A stretch of DNA of 64,000 nucleotides from CAWBRT01 sp963832785 (GTDB lineage: Bacteria > Acidobacteriota > Terriglobia > Terriglobales > Acidobacteriaceae). How positions within the stretch are numbered: position 1 is the first letter of the stretch; each line of letters begins with the position of its first letter. A program made the translations under genes and the position numbers. Below are positions 39,426 through 50,420 of this stretch, in pieces. Below the pieces are notes generated by a model that searched no databases, had not been told where the DNA came from, and worked only from the letters and a program-made list of their open reading frames with translations. The stretch is from assembly GCA_963832785.1 (NCBI GenBank), contig CAWHVF010000005.1, forward strand, positions 2,728,001-2,792,000, given 5' to 3'.

Positions 39426-42400
39426 CTAGAAGCGGAACCGCGAAGAAAACAGCAGTTGCCGCATATTGCCCGCCGAAATCAGGCGGCCGAAGGTCGGCGA
39501 ATTCACATTCATGTCCACCCCCGTGTAGTTAGGATGATTGAAAACGTTATTGGCGGTCACGCGAAACTCCAGCGACTTGGTGTCCTTGAACGGGATCGTC
39601 TTGGCCATGCTCATGTTGAACAGTATGGTGCCCGGGCCAATGATGATGTTACGTCCGGCATTGCCATATTGTCCGACGGGTGGCGTAACGAAAGCCGCCG
39701 GGTTGAACCACAGCCCGGGGCTGAGGTTCACCGGGTAGAGCGGCAGCCCGGTGAGGTCGGGGCGCAGGCTTCCGCTGCTGCCGCGCGCCACGTCGGCGAT
39801 ACTGTTCAGGACGTAAGGGGTGAGCGGCGTCCCGGAGGCGATGGTAAAGCTGCCGCTCCAGGTCCAGTTGCCGAAGACCCGGGCCATGGGACCGCTCGCC
39901 GAGAGCCAGCGCTTGTTGGTGCCAAAGGGCAGCTCGTAAAGGAAGTCGCCGGTGAACTTGTGCCGCTGGTCGAAGCTGGAAAGCCCGCGCTCGGCCGCCA
40001 GGTTGAGCGGGTTCTGTGCCACCATAACCGCCCCGCCGCCGATCGAAGAGGCGTTGTCGATCGATTTCGAGAATACGTAAGTGCCGCCCACCGACAGCCC
40101 GTGCGACAGGCGCTTGCGCACCCGTAGCGACCCGGCATGCAGGATCGACGACCCGCCAGAAACCAGATACTGGAACGGCTGCACGCTGCTCAGCAACAGG
40201 CCGGTGGGCGTGCGGTTGGGCATGGTCACTATGTCCAGATCGGTTCCCTTGCTGCCGTTGTAGCCGACATTCACCACCAGCGAGTTGCCGAATTCGTGCT
40301 GCACGTTCAGGTTCCATATCTGCACATAGGGCAGCTTGAGGTTCGGGCTGACGGCGTAGCTGTTGGTGATGCTGCCGGCAAGGGGAGCGGGGAAGCCGTT
40401 CTGCAAAGTCAGCGCTCCCGGCGTGGCCGCTATCGGGGTCAGCGCTGTCGAGAAGGGCGGCTGGTAGGCGAGCTGGGTAATGATTGTGCTGTATTCCGAG
40501 ACGTTGTAGTTGATGCCGTATCCGCCACGCACCACGGTATTGGATTGCACCTTCCAGGCAAAGCCCACGCGCGGGCCGAAGTTGTTGCGGTCGGGCTGAA
40601 TCAGCCCCGAGCCGGTCACCGGAACCACGCACGATTGCGGACTGGGCCCGGCGGCGCACGCGTTCAGGTCCGGCGCCACAATCAGGTTCGCCATGCGGTT
40701 GTTCTGTTCCGTGTAAGGCGCAATGTACTCGTAGCGCAGGCCGAGCTGCAGGGTAAAGTTCGAGCGCACGCGCCAATCGTCTGTCACGAAAAGATCATAG
40801 CTGTTGGTGCTGAAGGAATACGGGGTGGAGCTGTATTGCAGGGCGGTCGATTGCGGATAGCCCAGCAGAAAATCGGCAAAAGCGTTGCCGGTGGCAAATC
40901 CGGTAAAGGTGAAAGTGCCGCGCGGGTCGGCGTTGCTGCGCAGCGTCGTCCACAGGCGGCGGAAGTCGCCGCCGAAGCGGACGTTGTGCTTGTTCTTGGT
41001 CCAGACCGCCATCTCGCTGAACTGCAGGGTGGAATCGTTGCGGTAGACGGGCGCGATGTCGGTCAGCCCGGTGAAGCCGGCGATGGATAAATTGGGCAGC
41101 CCGGAGTCCAGAGGATTGGTGGAAGCGCCGTAGATTCCCAGGTTCTGCTCGAAATTGGGAATTCCTGCATAGAGATTGGTGGTATCCACGCGCTGGCGAT
41201 TGAAATTGACGCGCAGCGTGTTGTTCCAGTTCCCTTTTCCCGCCGCCCACCCCACCCCGGTGTTAAAGGAGCTGGTATTGGTGGTGCCGCCCACCGTGGG
41301 GAAGGAAGTCTGCGCTTGGTTTTCCGCGCGCAGCCAATTGAAGTTGAAGTTCAAATTGTTGCGCGAGCGGCGGCTGCCGCGGCCTCCGCCCGGCCCGCCC
41401 CCGAAGGGGCCGAAGCCGCCGCCGCCGAAGTTGTGCGTCAGGCGCAGAAACAGATTGTCAGTGTTGTTCTCCAGCGAGTTGGCGTAGCGGTAGTTGAACA
41501 ATCCGGTCTGGTTTGGCTGCGGAATGTAATTGTTGTTCAGCAGGGCCAGCGCGGCTGGACTGGTCATGGCTTGAATCTGCGCCGGGGTGAGCTGTGCGCC
41601 GGGGGCGCAGGCCGTCGATCCTGCGGGGCAGTACACCGGCGTGGAAAAGATCCCGTTGCGCTCGTCCAGGGTGGGCACATTCGAATACGCCACGTATGGC
41701 GTGTTGACGCGCGTGCCGGTGTATCCGCCGAAGAAGAATGTCTTGTCATCCTTCACCACGTGCGGAATGTTGAGCGGCCCGCCGATGAGTCCGCCGAAGC
41801 GGTTAGAGCTGCCTGCAGGGTTCACGCCGCTGGCGCCGTTTATGGAATAAGGCATGGCGTCGAACAGGGAGTTGCCGGCGGAGTAATAGAAGGTTCCATG
41901 CGGCTTGTTGACATCGAAGCCGTGGCTGCGGATGACAAAGGGGCCACCCGCGCCCAAACCGCCCGGCGGCCCGCCCGGTCCCGGCCCGCCTCCGGCAAAG
42001 TTGCGCTGGTCGCGCATCTCCTGCATGCGCTCGCGCAGCTCTTCCGAAGTGCGGGCGCCGCCGAACGGACCGCCCAGCGTGCCCAGTTGCCCGCCGGCGG
42101 TAACCGACTGGTTGGTGGCATCGGCGCTGCCGGCCAGCCCGGCCAGCGAGCCCAGAGAGGCTTCGCCGCCGTTGTCCCCGGTGCCGGCGGCGGAGAGGCC
42201 GGATTCGTCGGCAATCACGTTGAGCTGCTGCGGGCCTCGACCTGTACGGGCCAGCGTACCGTTCGCCGGCGTGCCGGCCGGCGACTGCTCCGGCTTGGGG
42301 GCGCGCGAAAGCAGCACAAGCGAGAAGTTGGCCTGCTGCTTCGGCGTGCTGGCGTTCAGTATGACCTCCTGTGTGACCGGCGCGAAGGAAGTCATCTCCG

Positions 42401-42707
42401 CGCGCACGACGTAACGGCCTCGGGCCGTAAGCTCCAGCGCGTAGGAGCCGTCCACGCCGGTGGAGGTAATCGTCTTTTTGCCGGTGAGCGTGTTGGCCGC
42501 GGTCACGGTCACGCCGGGAATGGGGGTGTTCCCCGATTTGACCACGCCGGAGATGTAGAACGACTGCCGCTGTTCGGCGGCAGATTGTGGCGGCTCGGCT
42601 GCCGTGACGCCAGGCTGCGTTTGCCCCTGAAGCGGAAGAAATGCCGCCATTGCCATGACAATACAGGCAAGCGCGCGCAGCCGGGGCGCGGGCAACTGCG
42701 GTTCCAT
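39426..42707 (-). CDS. Oar-like TonB-dependent outer membrane receptor
   Basis: The 1093-residue product has a signal peptide (to about residue 30), a carboxypeptidase-regulatory-like domain at about 50-130 (SGVVKSGNTPIPGVTV...VDGSYALEL), a linker rich in Gly and Pro, a plug-like segment with SFNxxG features (YSINGASGVNPAGSSNRFGG) and a long outer-membrane beta-barrel ending in an aromatic residue (FSSRFRF). Oar-like proteins of this kind are abundant in Acidobacteriota and probably move large ligands. The ATG immediately follows the DUF5666 stop (TAG-ATG), so the pair is cotranscribed. The VWFA gene is downstream on the same strand after a repeat-rich gap. Confidence 0.9.
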   Translation of the reverse strand: MEPQLPAPRLRALACIVMAMAAFLPLQGQTQPGVTAAEPPQSAAEQRQSFYISGVVKSGNTPIPGVTVTAANTLTGKKTITSTGVDGSYALELTARGRYVVRAEMTSFAPVTQEVILNASTPKQQANFSLVLLSRAPKPEQSPAGTPANGTLARTGRGPQQLNVIADESGLSAAGTGDNGGEASLGSLAGLAGSADATNQSVTAGGQLGTLGGPFGGARTSEELRERMQEMRDQRNFAGGGPGPGGPPGGLGAGGPFVIRSHGFDVNKPHGTFYYSAGNSLFDAMPYSINGASGVNPAGSSNRFGGLIGGPLNIPHVVKDDKTFFFGGYTGTRVNTPYVAYSNVPTLDERNGIFSTPVYCPAGSTACAPGAQLTPAQIQAMTSPAALALLNNNYIPQPNQTGLFNYRYANSLENNTDNLFLRLTHNFGGGGFGPFGGGPGGGRGSRRSRNNLNFNFNWLRAENQAQTSFPTVGGTTNTSSFNTGVGWAAGKGNWNNTLRVNFNRQRVDTTNLYAGIPNFEQNLGIYGASTNPLDSGLPNLSIAGFTGLTDIAPVYRNDSTLQFSEMAVWTKNKHNVRFGGDFRRLWTTLRSNADPRGTFTFTGFATGNAFADFLLGYPQSTALQYSSTPYSFSTNSYDLFVTDDWRVRSNFTLQLGLRYEYIAPYTEQNNRMANLIVAPDLNACAAGPSPQSCVVPVTGSGLIQPDRNNFGPRVGFAWKVQSNTVVRGGYGINYNVSEYSTIITQLAYQPPFSTALTPIAATPGALTLQNGFPAPLAGSITNSYAVSPNLKLPYVQIWNLNVQHEFGNSLVVNVGYNGSKGTDLDIVTMPNRTPTGLLLSSVQPFQYLVSGGSSILHAGSLRVRKRLSHGLSVGGTYVFSKSIDNASSIGGGAVMVAQNPLNLAAERGLSSFDQRHKFTGDFLYELPFGTNKRWLSASGPMARVFGNWTWSGSFTIASGTPLTPYVLNSIADVARGSSGSLRPDLTGLPLYPVNLSPGLWFNPAAFVTPPVGQYGNAGRNIIIGPGTILFNMSMAKTIPFKDTKSLEFRVTANNVFNHPNYTGVDMNVNSPTFGRLISAGNMRQLLFSSRFRF

Positions 42708-43373
42708 CTAGCGCCCTTTCCCGTCCGCCGGACCAGGCTGCTGCCGGGGCCCGCTACCGGCGTTTCCGCCGTCCGGAGGAGGAAAGCCGGCGCCCATGCC
42801 GCCAAAGTTCCCCACATTCAGCACGCGGGGGATGAAGGTTCCGTTCTTCACCTCTCCGCGTCCGAAGACGCGGTCGCCGGCCTTGATGTCGGCCAGCGTA
42901 ATGCTCTCGCGCTTCTGGTTGCGGAACGAGGTGTTTTCATCGACCTCGATGACCTGAGTTTGGCCATCGGGCCGCAAGATGGTCAGCTTGGTTCCATCGA
43001 TGTTCTTGACCTCGCCGGCGATTAAGCGCCGCCCGAGTTCCTGCTGGAACGCCGTCGTGTCCGGCTGGCGAATGGCCTTGGCCAGCCAAACGCCATCCTT
43101 CTGCTCGCCAGAAACAACGACGGCCTCGCCAACTTTGAGGTCGGAAGCCTTGGCCGGCTGCTGTCCGCGAAGGAAAACCGTTCCGCTGCTGATCTGTACC
43201 GTCGCAGTTTGTCCCTGGAATGTCTTGAGCGTGAGCGTCTGGCCATCGATCGCGGTTAAGGTGCCGGCAATACCCGGCATGCGTTGCATTTGGCCGTGTC
43301 CGGCGGCTTGGGCGTGCAGAACGGCAGCGCAGAAGAACATCAAGAAAGCGAAAGCAAGCAGGCGGCGAAGCAT
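42708..43373 (-). CDS. DUF5666 domain secreted protein
   Basis: From ATG 43373 the product is 221 residues with a signal peptide (MLRRLLAFAFLMFFCAAVLHA). It contains two repeats of a beta-rich unit, GTLTAIDGQTLTLKTFQGQTATVQIS...DLKVGEAVVVSGEQKDGVWLAKAI and a second GEVKNIDGTKLTILRPDGQTQVIEV...DIKAGDRVFGRGEVKNG, as in DUF5666. The tail is Gly/Pro-rich. Function unknown; periplasmic or surface location is likely. The stop codon abuts the receptor start. Confidence 0.85.
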   Translation of the reverse strand: MLRRLLAFAFLMFFCAAVLHAQAAGHGQMQRMPGIAGTLTAIDGQTLTLKTFQGQTATVQISSGTVFLRGQQPAKASDLKVGEAVVVSGEQKDGVWLAKAIRQPDTTAFQQELGRRLIAGEVKNIDGTKLTILRPDGQTQVIEVDENTSFRNQKRESITLADIKAGDRVFGRGEVKNGTFIPRVLNVGNFGGMGAGFPPPDGGNAGSGPRQQPGPADGKGR

Positions 43374-43700
43374 TTTACACACTCCAACCCGTGGCAAAAC
43401 TGGCACATGCGCCGGCTTACCTTCAACGCCTGCAATAGCGGCGAGAGCAATAGCGGCAGGGCTCAGGTGCCGAATCCAGTAGCTTTATAAACCCGTAGCT
43501 TGAGACAGAGTTCTTGCGCATCTTAACCCAGAGCTGTGCCTCATTGATAGACGAGCCGGCAGGCGTCGCGATTACACAACTATTACGAAGCTGAGCTGAA
43601 AGCGCCCATATCTTAAAAGGGTACGAGTAATCCGGATGCAACAATCCGGATTGCTGGCGACTGCTCGGTGATTCCCTCTCGCAGCCGCCCCGGAGGCCCC
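43374..43700. other. Intergenic region ahead of the desaturase gene, with operator-like repeat
   Basis: No gene is supported in this 327-base gap. Two copies of AATCCGGAT occur at 43629-43637 and 43643-43651, 14 bases apart, each containing the palindrome ATCCGGAT, about 50-70 bases upstream of the desaturase start. This is compatible with a dimeric regulator's operator or with a hairpin, but no regulator is known. Confidence 0.35.
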
Positions 43701-44532
43701 TTGAACATCGCCCAGGATCGCGACCAAGTTAACTGGGGAACGGCCATGGTGATGGCCGTCCTTCACATAGGGGCCGTTGTCGCCCTGTTTAATTTTGCCT
43801 GGAAGCCCTTCTGGCTGGCAGTCTTCCTGTGGTGGGTCTCCGGCAGCCTGGGCATCGGCATGGGGTACCACCGGCTGCTGACGCACCGCGGATACACGTG
43901 CCCGAAGTGGGTCGAATACTTCCTGGCAGTGTGCGGCACGCTGGCGCTGGAGGGCGGACCGATCTTCTGGGTGGGCGTGCACCGCATCCATCATCAATTG
44001 ACCGACCGGCCCGGCGATCCGCACTCACCGCGCGACGGCAAATGGTGGTCGCACATGGGATGGGTGCTCATGGGCAAGAGCCTGCACCAGAACACCAAGA
44101 ATCTGGCGCCCTACGTGCCCGACCTGCGCAAAGACCGCTTCTATGTGCTGCTGAGCAAGTGGCATTGGGTGCCGCCGGCCCTGCTGGCCGCGATAGTGTT
44201 CGTCTGCGGCGGCTGGAATTACGTGCTCTGGGGCGGTTTTCTGCGCACCGTGATCGGACTGCACTTTACCTGGATGGTCAACTCCGCCACCCACCTCTGG
44301 GGCTCGCAGCGTTTCGCCACCAGCGACGACTCGCGCAACAACTTCCTGGTCGCATTGCTTACCTTCGGCGAAGGCTGGCACAACAACCACCACGCCCACC
44401 CCAGCTCGGCCCGCCACGGGCTGAAGTGGTGGGAGATCGACCTGAACTGGTACGGCATCCTGACGCTGCGCCGACTGGGGCTGGCTACAGGCATCAAACT
44501 GCCGCGCGCCGACGCGCGCATTAAGTCCTGTG

Positions 44533-44561
<29 letters not shown>
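43701..44561 (+). CDS. Fatty acid desaturase, acyl-CoA delta-9 type
   Basis: This membrane di-iron enzyme introduces a double bond into saturated acyl chains, likely controlling membrane fluidity. The eight-histidine signature is complete: HRLLTH, HRIHHQLTD and HNNHHAHPSS. Four hydrophobic stretches are visible. I prefer TTG 43701, with GGAGG at 43692-43696, giving MNIAQDRDQVNWGTAMVM and 286 residues; GTG 43668 in frame is an alternative. The last 29 bases overlap the 3' end of purH on the opposite strand. Confidence 0.9.
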
Positions 44562-46104
<1,543 letters not shown>

Positions 46105-46133
46105 GCATCCTCGCAGATACAACGGCTAGAAGC

Positions 46134-46221
46134 TAACCACGGAGTCCACAGAGTTGCACAGAGCAGGTGAGGTTCGGAGGGAACCTAAATTTCTCTGTGT
46201 GCCTCTGTGTCCTCTGTGTTA
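46134..46221. repeat. Inverted repeat with CCACRGAG core
   Basis: Arms 46134-46163 (TAACCACGGAGTCCACAGAG...) and 46193-46221 are long imperfect reverse complements, with a small GGTTC/GGAACC hairpin between. Same family as 22321-22442. Confidence 0.6.
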
Positions 46222-46306
46222 AATCTTCCGCCCTATTTCATGCCTGGTGTTCGTTTTGTGGTTTGAATTGTGTTCAGATGCCGGGACTCGAAACTTGAAA
46301 CTGCCT

Positions 46307-46939
46307 TTATTTTCCGGGCTTGGCCTTGATCCGCACCCGCCCGTCCTTTACCTGAACAGTGTACCTGACGGCGGCGCAGGCGTAGCGTTCCTGGAGCTGC
46401 TTGGTCTTGGCGCGCAGAAAAGCAGCGAATGCCTCCAGCGACTCGTGGCCCGGCACGCGATCGGAGTCCGCGCCGGCGCTGCCCAGCATCTCATAAAGCT
46501 GGCGAATGCTCTCCAGCTCATCCGAGTCCGCAAACCTCAGCACGGCCGAGCGGCTTTTCGGCGGCTGGTCGGGATGGAACTCCCGCAGTCCCTGTATGCC
46601 CAGCAAAGCATCCTGAGGACGGCGGTAGCCCTCCTCCCGGATGCGCACCTTCTGCCGCCACAGATCGCTGTAGATGGCATAGCGCTCCACCATGGTGTTG
46701 TAGTGAAAGCGCTGCGAGACGGTAAGCTTCTGGCTGTCGGAAAATTTCTTGATGAGCGAGCGCACCCGCCATTCCAGCTCAACAGGAGCTTTCTTGGAGC
46801 CGCCGCCGAAGTAGATGTCATACTCCACCTTCAGGCGGCGAATATCGTCTTCCAGACGGGCCAGCTCTTCGTCGGTGGTCACGTTTCTCGGCCAAGCAAG
46901 CCCGCAGTACACAGGGCCGGGCGAGTCGGAATATATCAC
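46307..46939 (-). CDS. Conserved hypothetical, coiled protein (MXAN_5187-like C-terminal region)
   Basis: The 210-residue product has no signal peptide. An N-terminal coiled segment (DEELARLEDDIRRLKVEYDIYFGG, about 22-46; a shorter core is enough) is followed by VRSLIKKFSDSQKLTVSQRFHYNTMVERYAIYSDLWRQK and REEGYR. This order recalls the C-terminal region annotated after Myxococcus MXAN_5187, function unknown; my match is by pattern only. The upstream GTG at 46939 or the internal GTG of VTTDEELARL could be the start. Flanked by a repeat and a response regulator gene on the other strand. Confidence 0.55.
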   Translation of the reverse strand: MIYSDSPGPVYCGLAWPRNVTTDEELARLEDDIRRLKVEYDIYFGGGSKKAPVELEWRVRSLIKKFSDSQKLTVSQRFHYNTMVERYAIYSDLWRQKVRIREEGYRRPQDALLGIQGLREFHPDQPPKSRSAVLRFADSDELESIRQLYEMLGSAGADSDRVPGHESLEAFAAFLRAKTKQLQERYACAAVRYTVQVKDGRVRIKAKPGK

Positions 46940-47052
46940 AGGTTTATTTGTACGGCTTCACCCCGCGCGGGCATTGACCGCGCGGGGGCACTCGAATTTC
47001 CGCTGTGATTATTAACTATATGGTAAACTAGAGACTGCGGGAGATCGTTGTT

Positions 47053-47709
47053 ATGGATGCAACTAAGATCCGCATTGTCATAGCGGACGACCATGCCGTC
47101 CTGCGGGAGTCTCTGGCGGCCCTGCTGGAGACCCAGGCGGATTTTCACGTGGTCGGGAAGGCAGCCAACGGCGACGATGCCTTGGAGCTGCTGCGGCGGG
47201 AAGAGCCCGATGTGCTTGTGCTAGATCTTTTCATGCCCGGAACCGACGGCTTCGAGGTGCTGCGGGCGCTGGAAAGGGCGGGGCTGCGGGTGGCGTCGGT
47301 CGTGCTGACGGCCTCGGAGAACCATCCCGATTACGTTCATGTGGTGCGTTTGGGCGCCCGCGGGCTGGTGCTGAAGGGCGATAGCCCGGACAAGCTGTTT
47401 GCCGCCATACGTAGCGTGGCGAATGGAGAGCTGGCCTTCGCCGACGAAGTGGCGCAAAGCGTGCTTACGGCCATGTCGCAGGAGACCCATGTGGAGCGGG
47501 CTTCCAACCTGCAGCGCCTCTCCGAACGCGAGCGCCAGATCGCTTACCTGGTGGCCCGGGGAATGAAAAATCGCGACATCGCGGAGCAGCTTTCCATCAG
47601 CGAAAACACCGTCAAGCGGCACCTGCAGAGCATCTTTAGCAAGACCGGGGCCAAGGACCGCCTGGAACTGGCGGTGATCGCCCTCAGCGAAGTCGGCAGC
47701 GCCGCGTAG
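47053..47709 (+). CDS. NarL/FixJ-type response regulator
   Basis: The 218-residue protein has a receiver domain with the acidic pair D12/D13, phosphoacceptor D58 in LVLDLFMPG, a T/S at VVLTAS and K near 108, and a LuxR-type helix-turn-helix at the C-terminus (LSERERQIAYLVARG...NTVKRHLQSIF). No sensor kinase is adjacent, so it is an orphan in this window. GGGAG lies about 10 bases upstream of the ATG. Confidence 0.92.
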   Translation: MDATKIRIVIADDHAVLRESLAALLETQADFHVVGKAANGDDALELLRREEPDVLVLDLFMPGTDGFEVLRALERAGLRVASVVLTASENHPDYVHVVRLGARGLVLKGDSPDKLFAAIRSVANGELAFADEVAQSVLTAMSQETHVERASNLQRLSERERQIAYLVARGMKNRDIAEQLSISENTVKRHLQSIFSKTGAKDRLELAVIALSEVGSAA

Positions 47710-47750
47710 GCTCAGTTTAACGCCCCTGGCGGGCGCCGAAGATCAAAACA

Positions 47751-47769
47751 GGCGAGCCGAAGGCTCGCC
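47751..47769 (-). terminator. GC hairpin with UUCG loop on the minus strand
   Basis: GGCGAGCC/GGCTCGCC (47751-47758, 47762-47769) forms a stem. On the minus strand the loop is C(UUCG)G and the 3' side continues TGTTTTG, weak terminator character. Confidence 0.4.
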
Positions 47770-47833
47770 CGCCTAGCCGAGGGTGGCTGGGCCGGCGTTG
47801 TTAGCTGCCGTTTTCGTCAAGCCTCCTAAACAG

Positions 47834-47860
47834 AAAAAGGCCCGCGTTAGAGCGCGGGCC
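47834..47860 (-). terminator. Intrinsic terminator of the 75-residue gene
   Basis: On the minus strand GGCCCGCG-CTCTAA-CGCGGGCC is followed directly by TTTTT, a classic rho-independent terminator, 31 bases after the stop of the small gene. Confidence 0.75.
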
Positions 47861-47890
47861 CTCTGCCATCAAAATCTCAAACTACGCGGA

Positions 47891-48118
47891 TCATTGCACC
47901 AGCGCAATACGGGTGAGTTCGCGCTGGATGGCTTCCAGCGAGCACCCCGGGACGACCCGGCTTACCGCGTCGCGGGCCTCATCGCGCGACACCCCGTAGC
48001 CTCTGCCGGCCAGGAATAGTTGGAGCAGCTCAGCCGCCGACAGCACATCCAGGCCTTCAGTAAGCAGGCTGTTTCGCAACACCGCCAGTTCTGGTGTGGA
48101 AAACTCGCTCTCCGCCAT
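47891..48118 (-). CDS. Small hypothetical protein, 75 residues
   Basis: The product (MAESEFSTPELAVLRN...LTRIALVQ) is acidic, soluble-looking and mostly helical; no family is recognised. It is supported as a real gene by a near-perfect Shine-Dalgarno AGGAGGTGA just upstream of the ATG and by an intrinsic terminator at 47834-47860. It is convergent with the response regulator gene. Confidence 0.65.
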   Translation of the reverse strand: MAESEFSTPELAVLRNSLLTEGLDVLSAAELLQLFLAGRGYGVSRDEARDAVSRVVPGCSLEAIQRELTRIALVQ

Positions 48119-48620
48119 AGGTCACCTCCTGACCCTACTACGGTACTAAGTTAGACGACATATCAGTTCAGATAGTTGCAGCTCTAATGACGCCCGCAAG
48201 AAATCTACAACTACTTACAAATCTGTCGCTTACCAACCTGAGTCCGGGGGCGGCGGCTCCGGCTGGTGCCGGGAGCCCCGAAGTGCGCCATCCCAACGCT
48301 GTTAACCCGGGAGCGCGGCGCGGGTTGCGGGGCGGACAATGCGGCTGGTGCTGCGAAGTTGCCTCCGCGTCGCATAGACTTAGCCGGTAAACTAAAAGGT
48401 TCTTATTCCTAAGACTTTGTTCGCGGAGAAAGGTGGCCGAAGTGGCGGGAACAATCACGCCGGTTCCCGGCTGAGTTGGCCCGCTTACCATTGCCATGCT
48501 GATGGTAAATACCGCCAAAGCGGCCAGGCTGCACCGCGGCGGACGGTACGGGTTGTGAAAAGTTTCAAAGTTGCGATGGAAATAAGACCTTGAAACTTTG
48601 AAGCTTTTTAGGAGGCGGTT
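48119..48620. other. Intergenic region between the 75-residue gene and coaE
   Basis: No gene is supported over these 502 bases. A TTTCAA-type inverted repeat (AAAGTTTCAA 48559-48568, TTGAAACTTT 48590-48599) precedes coaE. On the minus strand a stretch near 48480-48540 translates to a signal-peptide-like segment but has no clear start. Confidence 0.4.
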
Positions 48621-49253
48621 GTGCTGCGCGTAGGGCTGACGGGCGGTGTCGCTTGCGGCAAGACGGCGGTGGCGCAGATGCTGCGTGCCCGCGGGGCGCA
48701 CATACTCTTCGCCGACAAGCTGGCGCACGAGCTGATGGCGCCCGGCGAGCCGGTCTATCGCCGCGTGGTCGAACATTTCGGGCGCGACATTCTCAATGAG
48801 GACGGCAGCATAAGCCGTCCCAAGCTGGCCGAGCGGGCCTTCGCCGGCCGCATCCAGGAATTGAACGCGCTGGTGCATCCGGCGGTGCTGGCGGCCGAAG
48901 ATCGCTGGATGGACGAGATTGGCCGCCACCAGCCTCAAGCCATAACCGTCTGCGAGGCGGCGCTGCTTTACGAAGCCGGAGGCGCCGGGCGCTTCGATCG
49001 CATTATCGCCGTGACCTGTTCGGCGCCGTGCAAGTTGCAGCGCTTCGCCCGCCGGCTGGGCCTGACTCTCGAGCAGGCCCGCGCCGACCTGGAGCGGCGC
49101 ATGAGCGCGCAGTGGCCCGACGAAGCCAAGGCCGAGCGCGCCGACTACGTGATCGAAAACTCAGGCACCTTGGCCGAGACCGAAGTGCAGGTGGAACAGG
49201 TTTGGCAGCAACTGCTGGCGGCCGAGCGGCGGTCGGCGGCGGGGCATCTATAA
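48621..49253 (+). CDS. coaE: Dephospho-CoA kinase CoaE
   Basis: CoaE phosphorylates dephospho-CoA, the last step of coenzyme A synthesis. Start is GTG 48621 with AGGAGG 5 bases upstream. The 210-residue product has the P-loop GGVACGKT (8-15; the first T/G is usually G-S/C-G-K-S/T), the DADKLAHELM segment as FADKLAHELM, HP in NALVHPAVLA, and EAALLYEAG. It begins a same-strand run with htrA and lepA. Confidence 0.94.
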   Translation: MLRVGLTGGVACGKTAVAQMLRARGAHILFADKLAHELMAPGEPVYRRVVEHFGRDILNEDGSISRPKLAERAFAGRIQELNALVHPAVLAAEDRWMDEIGRHQPQAITVCEAALLYEAGGAGRFDRIIAVTCSAPCKLQRFARRLGLTLEQARADLERRMSAQWPDEAKAERADYVIENSGTLAETEVQVEQVWQQLLAAERRSAAGHL

Positions 49254-49276
49254 TCGTCCGGTACGCCGGAAAAGCT

Positions 49277-50413
49277 ATGAAACGACCGATTCTGATTGGC
49301 TTGGTTCTCGCCGCTGCTTTTTGCTATTACACCTCGCATTACTCGGGCCTGCCGTTCCAGATCGGGCCGGATCGTGCGGTGCACGTTACCCAGGCCGCCG
49401 CCCCGGAACTCGACCCGGAGGAACAGAACAACATTGAAATCTACAAGCGAGTCTCGGCCTCGGTCGTGAACATCACCTCTACCCAGATGGCCTTCGACTT
49501 CTTCTATGGCCCCGTGCCCCAGGAGGGCGCCGGCTCGGGATTCATCATCGACAAAGAAGGCTACATACTGACCAACTACCACGTGGTGGCCAATGCGCAG
49601 CGGCTGGAGGTGACGCTGGCCAACAAGAAGAAATACCAGGCGCGGAGCGTGGGAGTAGACCCCGCGCACGACCTGGCGGTGATCCAGATCAAGGCGCCGG
49701 ACCTGCAACCGGTGGTGCTGGGCGACTCGCACGGGCTGCAGGTGGGCCAGAAGGTGTTTGCCATAGGCAACCCATTCGGCATTTTCGCCGGCACCATGAC
49801 TCGCGGCATTGTCAGCTCTCTGCGCTCGGTGCAGACGCCGGATGGCGTCTTCATCGACGAGGCCATCCAGACCGATGCCGCCATCAACCCGGGAAATTCC
49901 GGCGGGCCGCTGCTGAATTCCAAGGGCCAGGTCATCGGCATCAACACCCTGATTGCCTCGCAGGTTGGCCAGAGTGCGGGCATCGGCTTCGCCATTCCCA
50001 TCAATGCCGCCAAGGCCGCCATCAACGACCTGGTGCAGTACGGCCGGGTGCGCCGTCCCTCGCTGGGCATCCGTTCGTTGCCTATCGACCCTGAACTGGC
50101 GCAGCAAATCGGCCTGCCGGCCGACTACGGCGTGCTTATCGTCTCGATGCTTCCCGACGGCGCCGCCGCCAAAGCCGGCCTGCGCGGCGGCTCCCAGCGG
50201 GCCTACCTGGGCAATACGCCCATCCTGCTGGGGGGCGACCTTATCATCGCCATAGACGGCCAGCCCATCGCCGACCAGCAGGACCTTGCCCACGTCATGA
50301 ATAATCACAAGACGGGAGACATCGTTACCGTAACCATCTTCCGGGGAAAACAGAAGATGGACGTGAAGGTCACGCTGCAGGAGGCACGCACTACCCGCGA
50401 AGGCGGCGTGTAA
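49277..50413 (+). CDS. HtrA/DegP-like serine protease with PDZ domain
   Basis: From ATG 49277 the product is 378 residues with an N-terminal hydrophobic segment (5-18), so it is probably anchored in the membrane and faces the periplasm. The trypsin-like domain has the triad H102 (NYHVV), D132 (HDLAV) and S208 (GNSGGP). One PDZ domain follows (about 275-370). Family members degrade or chaperone misfolded envelope proteins. The stop is 7 bases before lepA. Confidence 0.93.
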   Translation: MKRPILIGLVLAAAFCYYTSHYSGLPFQIGPDRAVHVTQAAAPELDPEEQNNIEIYKRVSASVVNITSTQMAFDFFYGPVPQEGAGSGFIIDKEGYILTNYHVVANAQRLEVTLANKKKYQARSVGVDPAHDLAVIQIKAPDLQPVVLGDSHGLQVGQKVFAIGNPFGIFAGTMTRGIVSSLRSVQTPDGVFIDEAIQTDAAINPGNSGGPLLNSKGQVIGINTLIASQVGQSAGIGFAIPINAAKAAINDLVQYGRVRRPSLGIRSLPIDPELAQQIGLPADYGVLIVSMLPDGAAAKAGLRGGSQRAYLGNTPILLGGDLIIAIDGQPIADQQDLAHVMNNHKTGDIVTVTIFRGKQKMDVKVTLQEARTTREGGV

Positions 50414-50420
50414 GGAGTTC

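Noticed and set aside
48168..48540. Minus-strand frame with a signal-peptide-like segment (ISMAMVSG) between the 75-residue gene and coaE
   Set aside because: No convincing start or ribosome site, and downstream translation is low-complexity and unlike protein.
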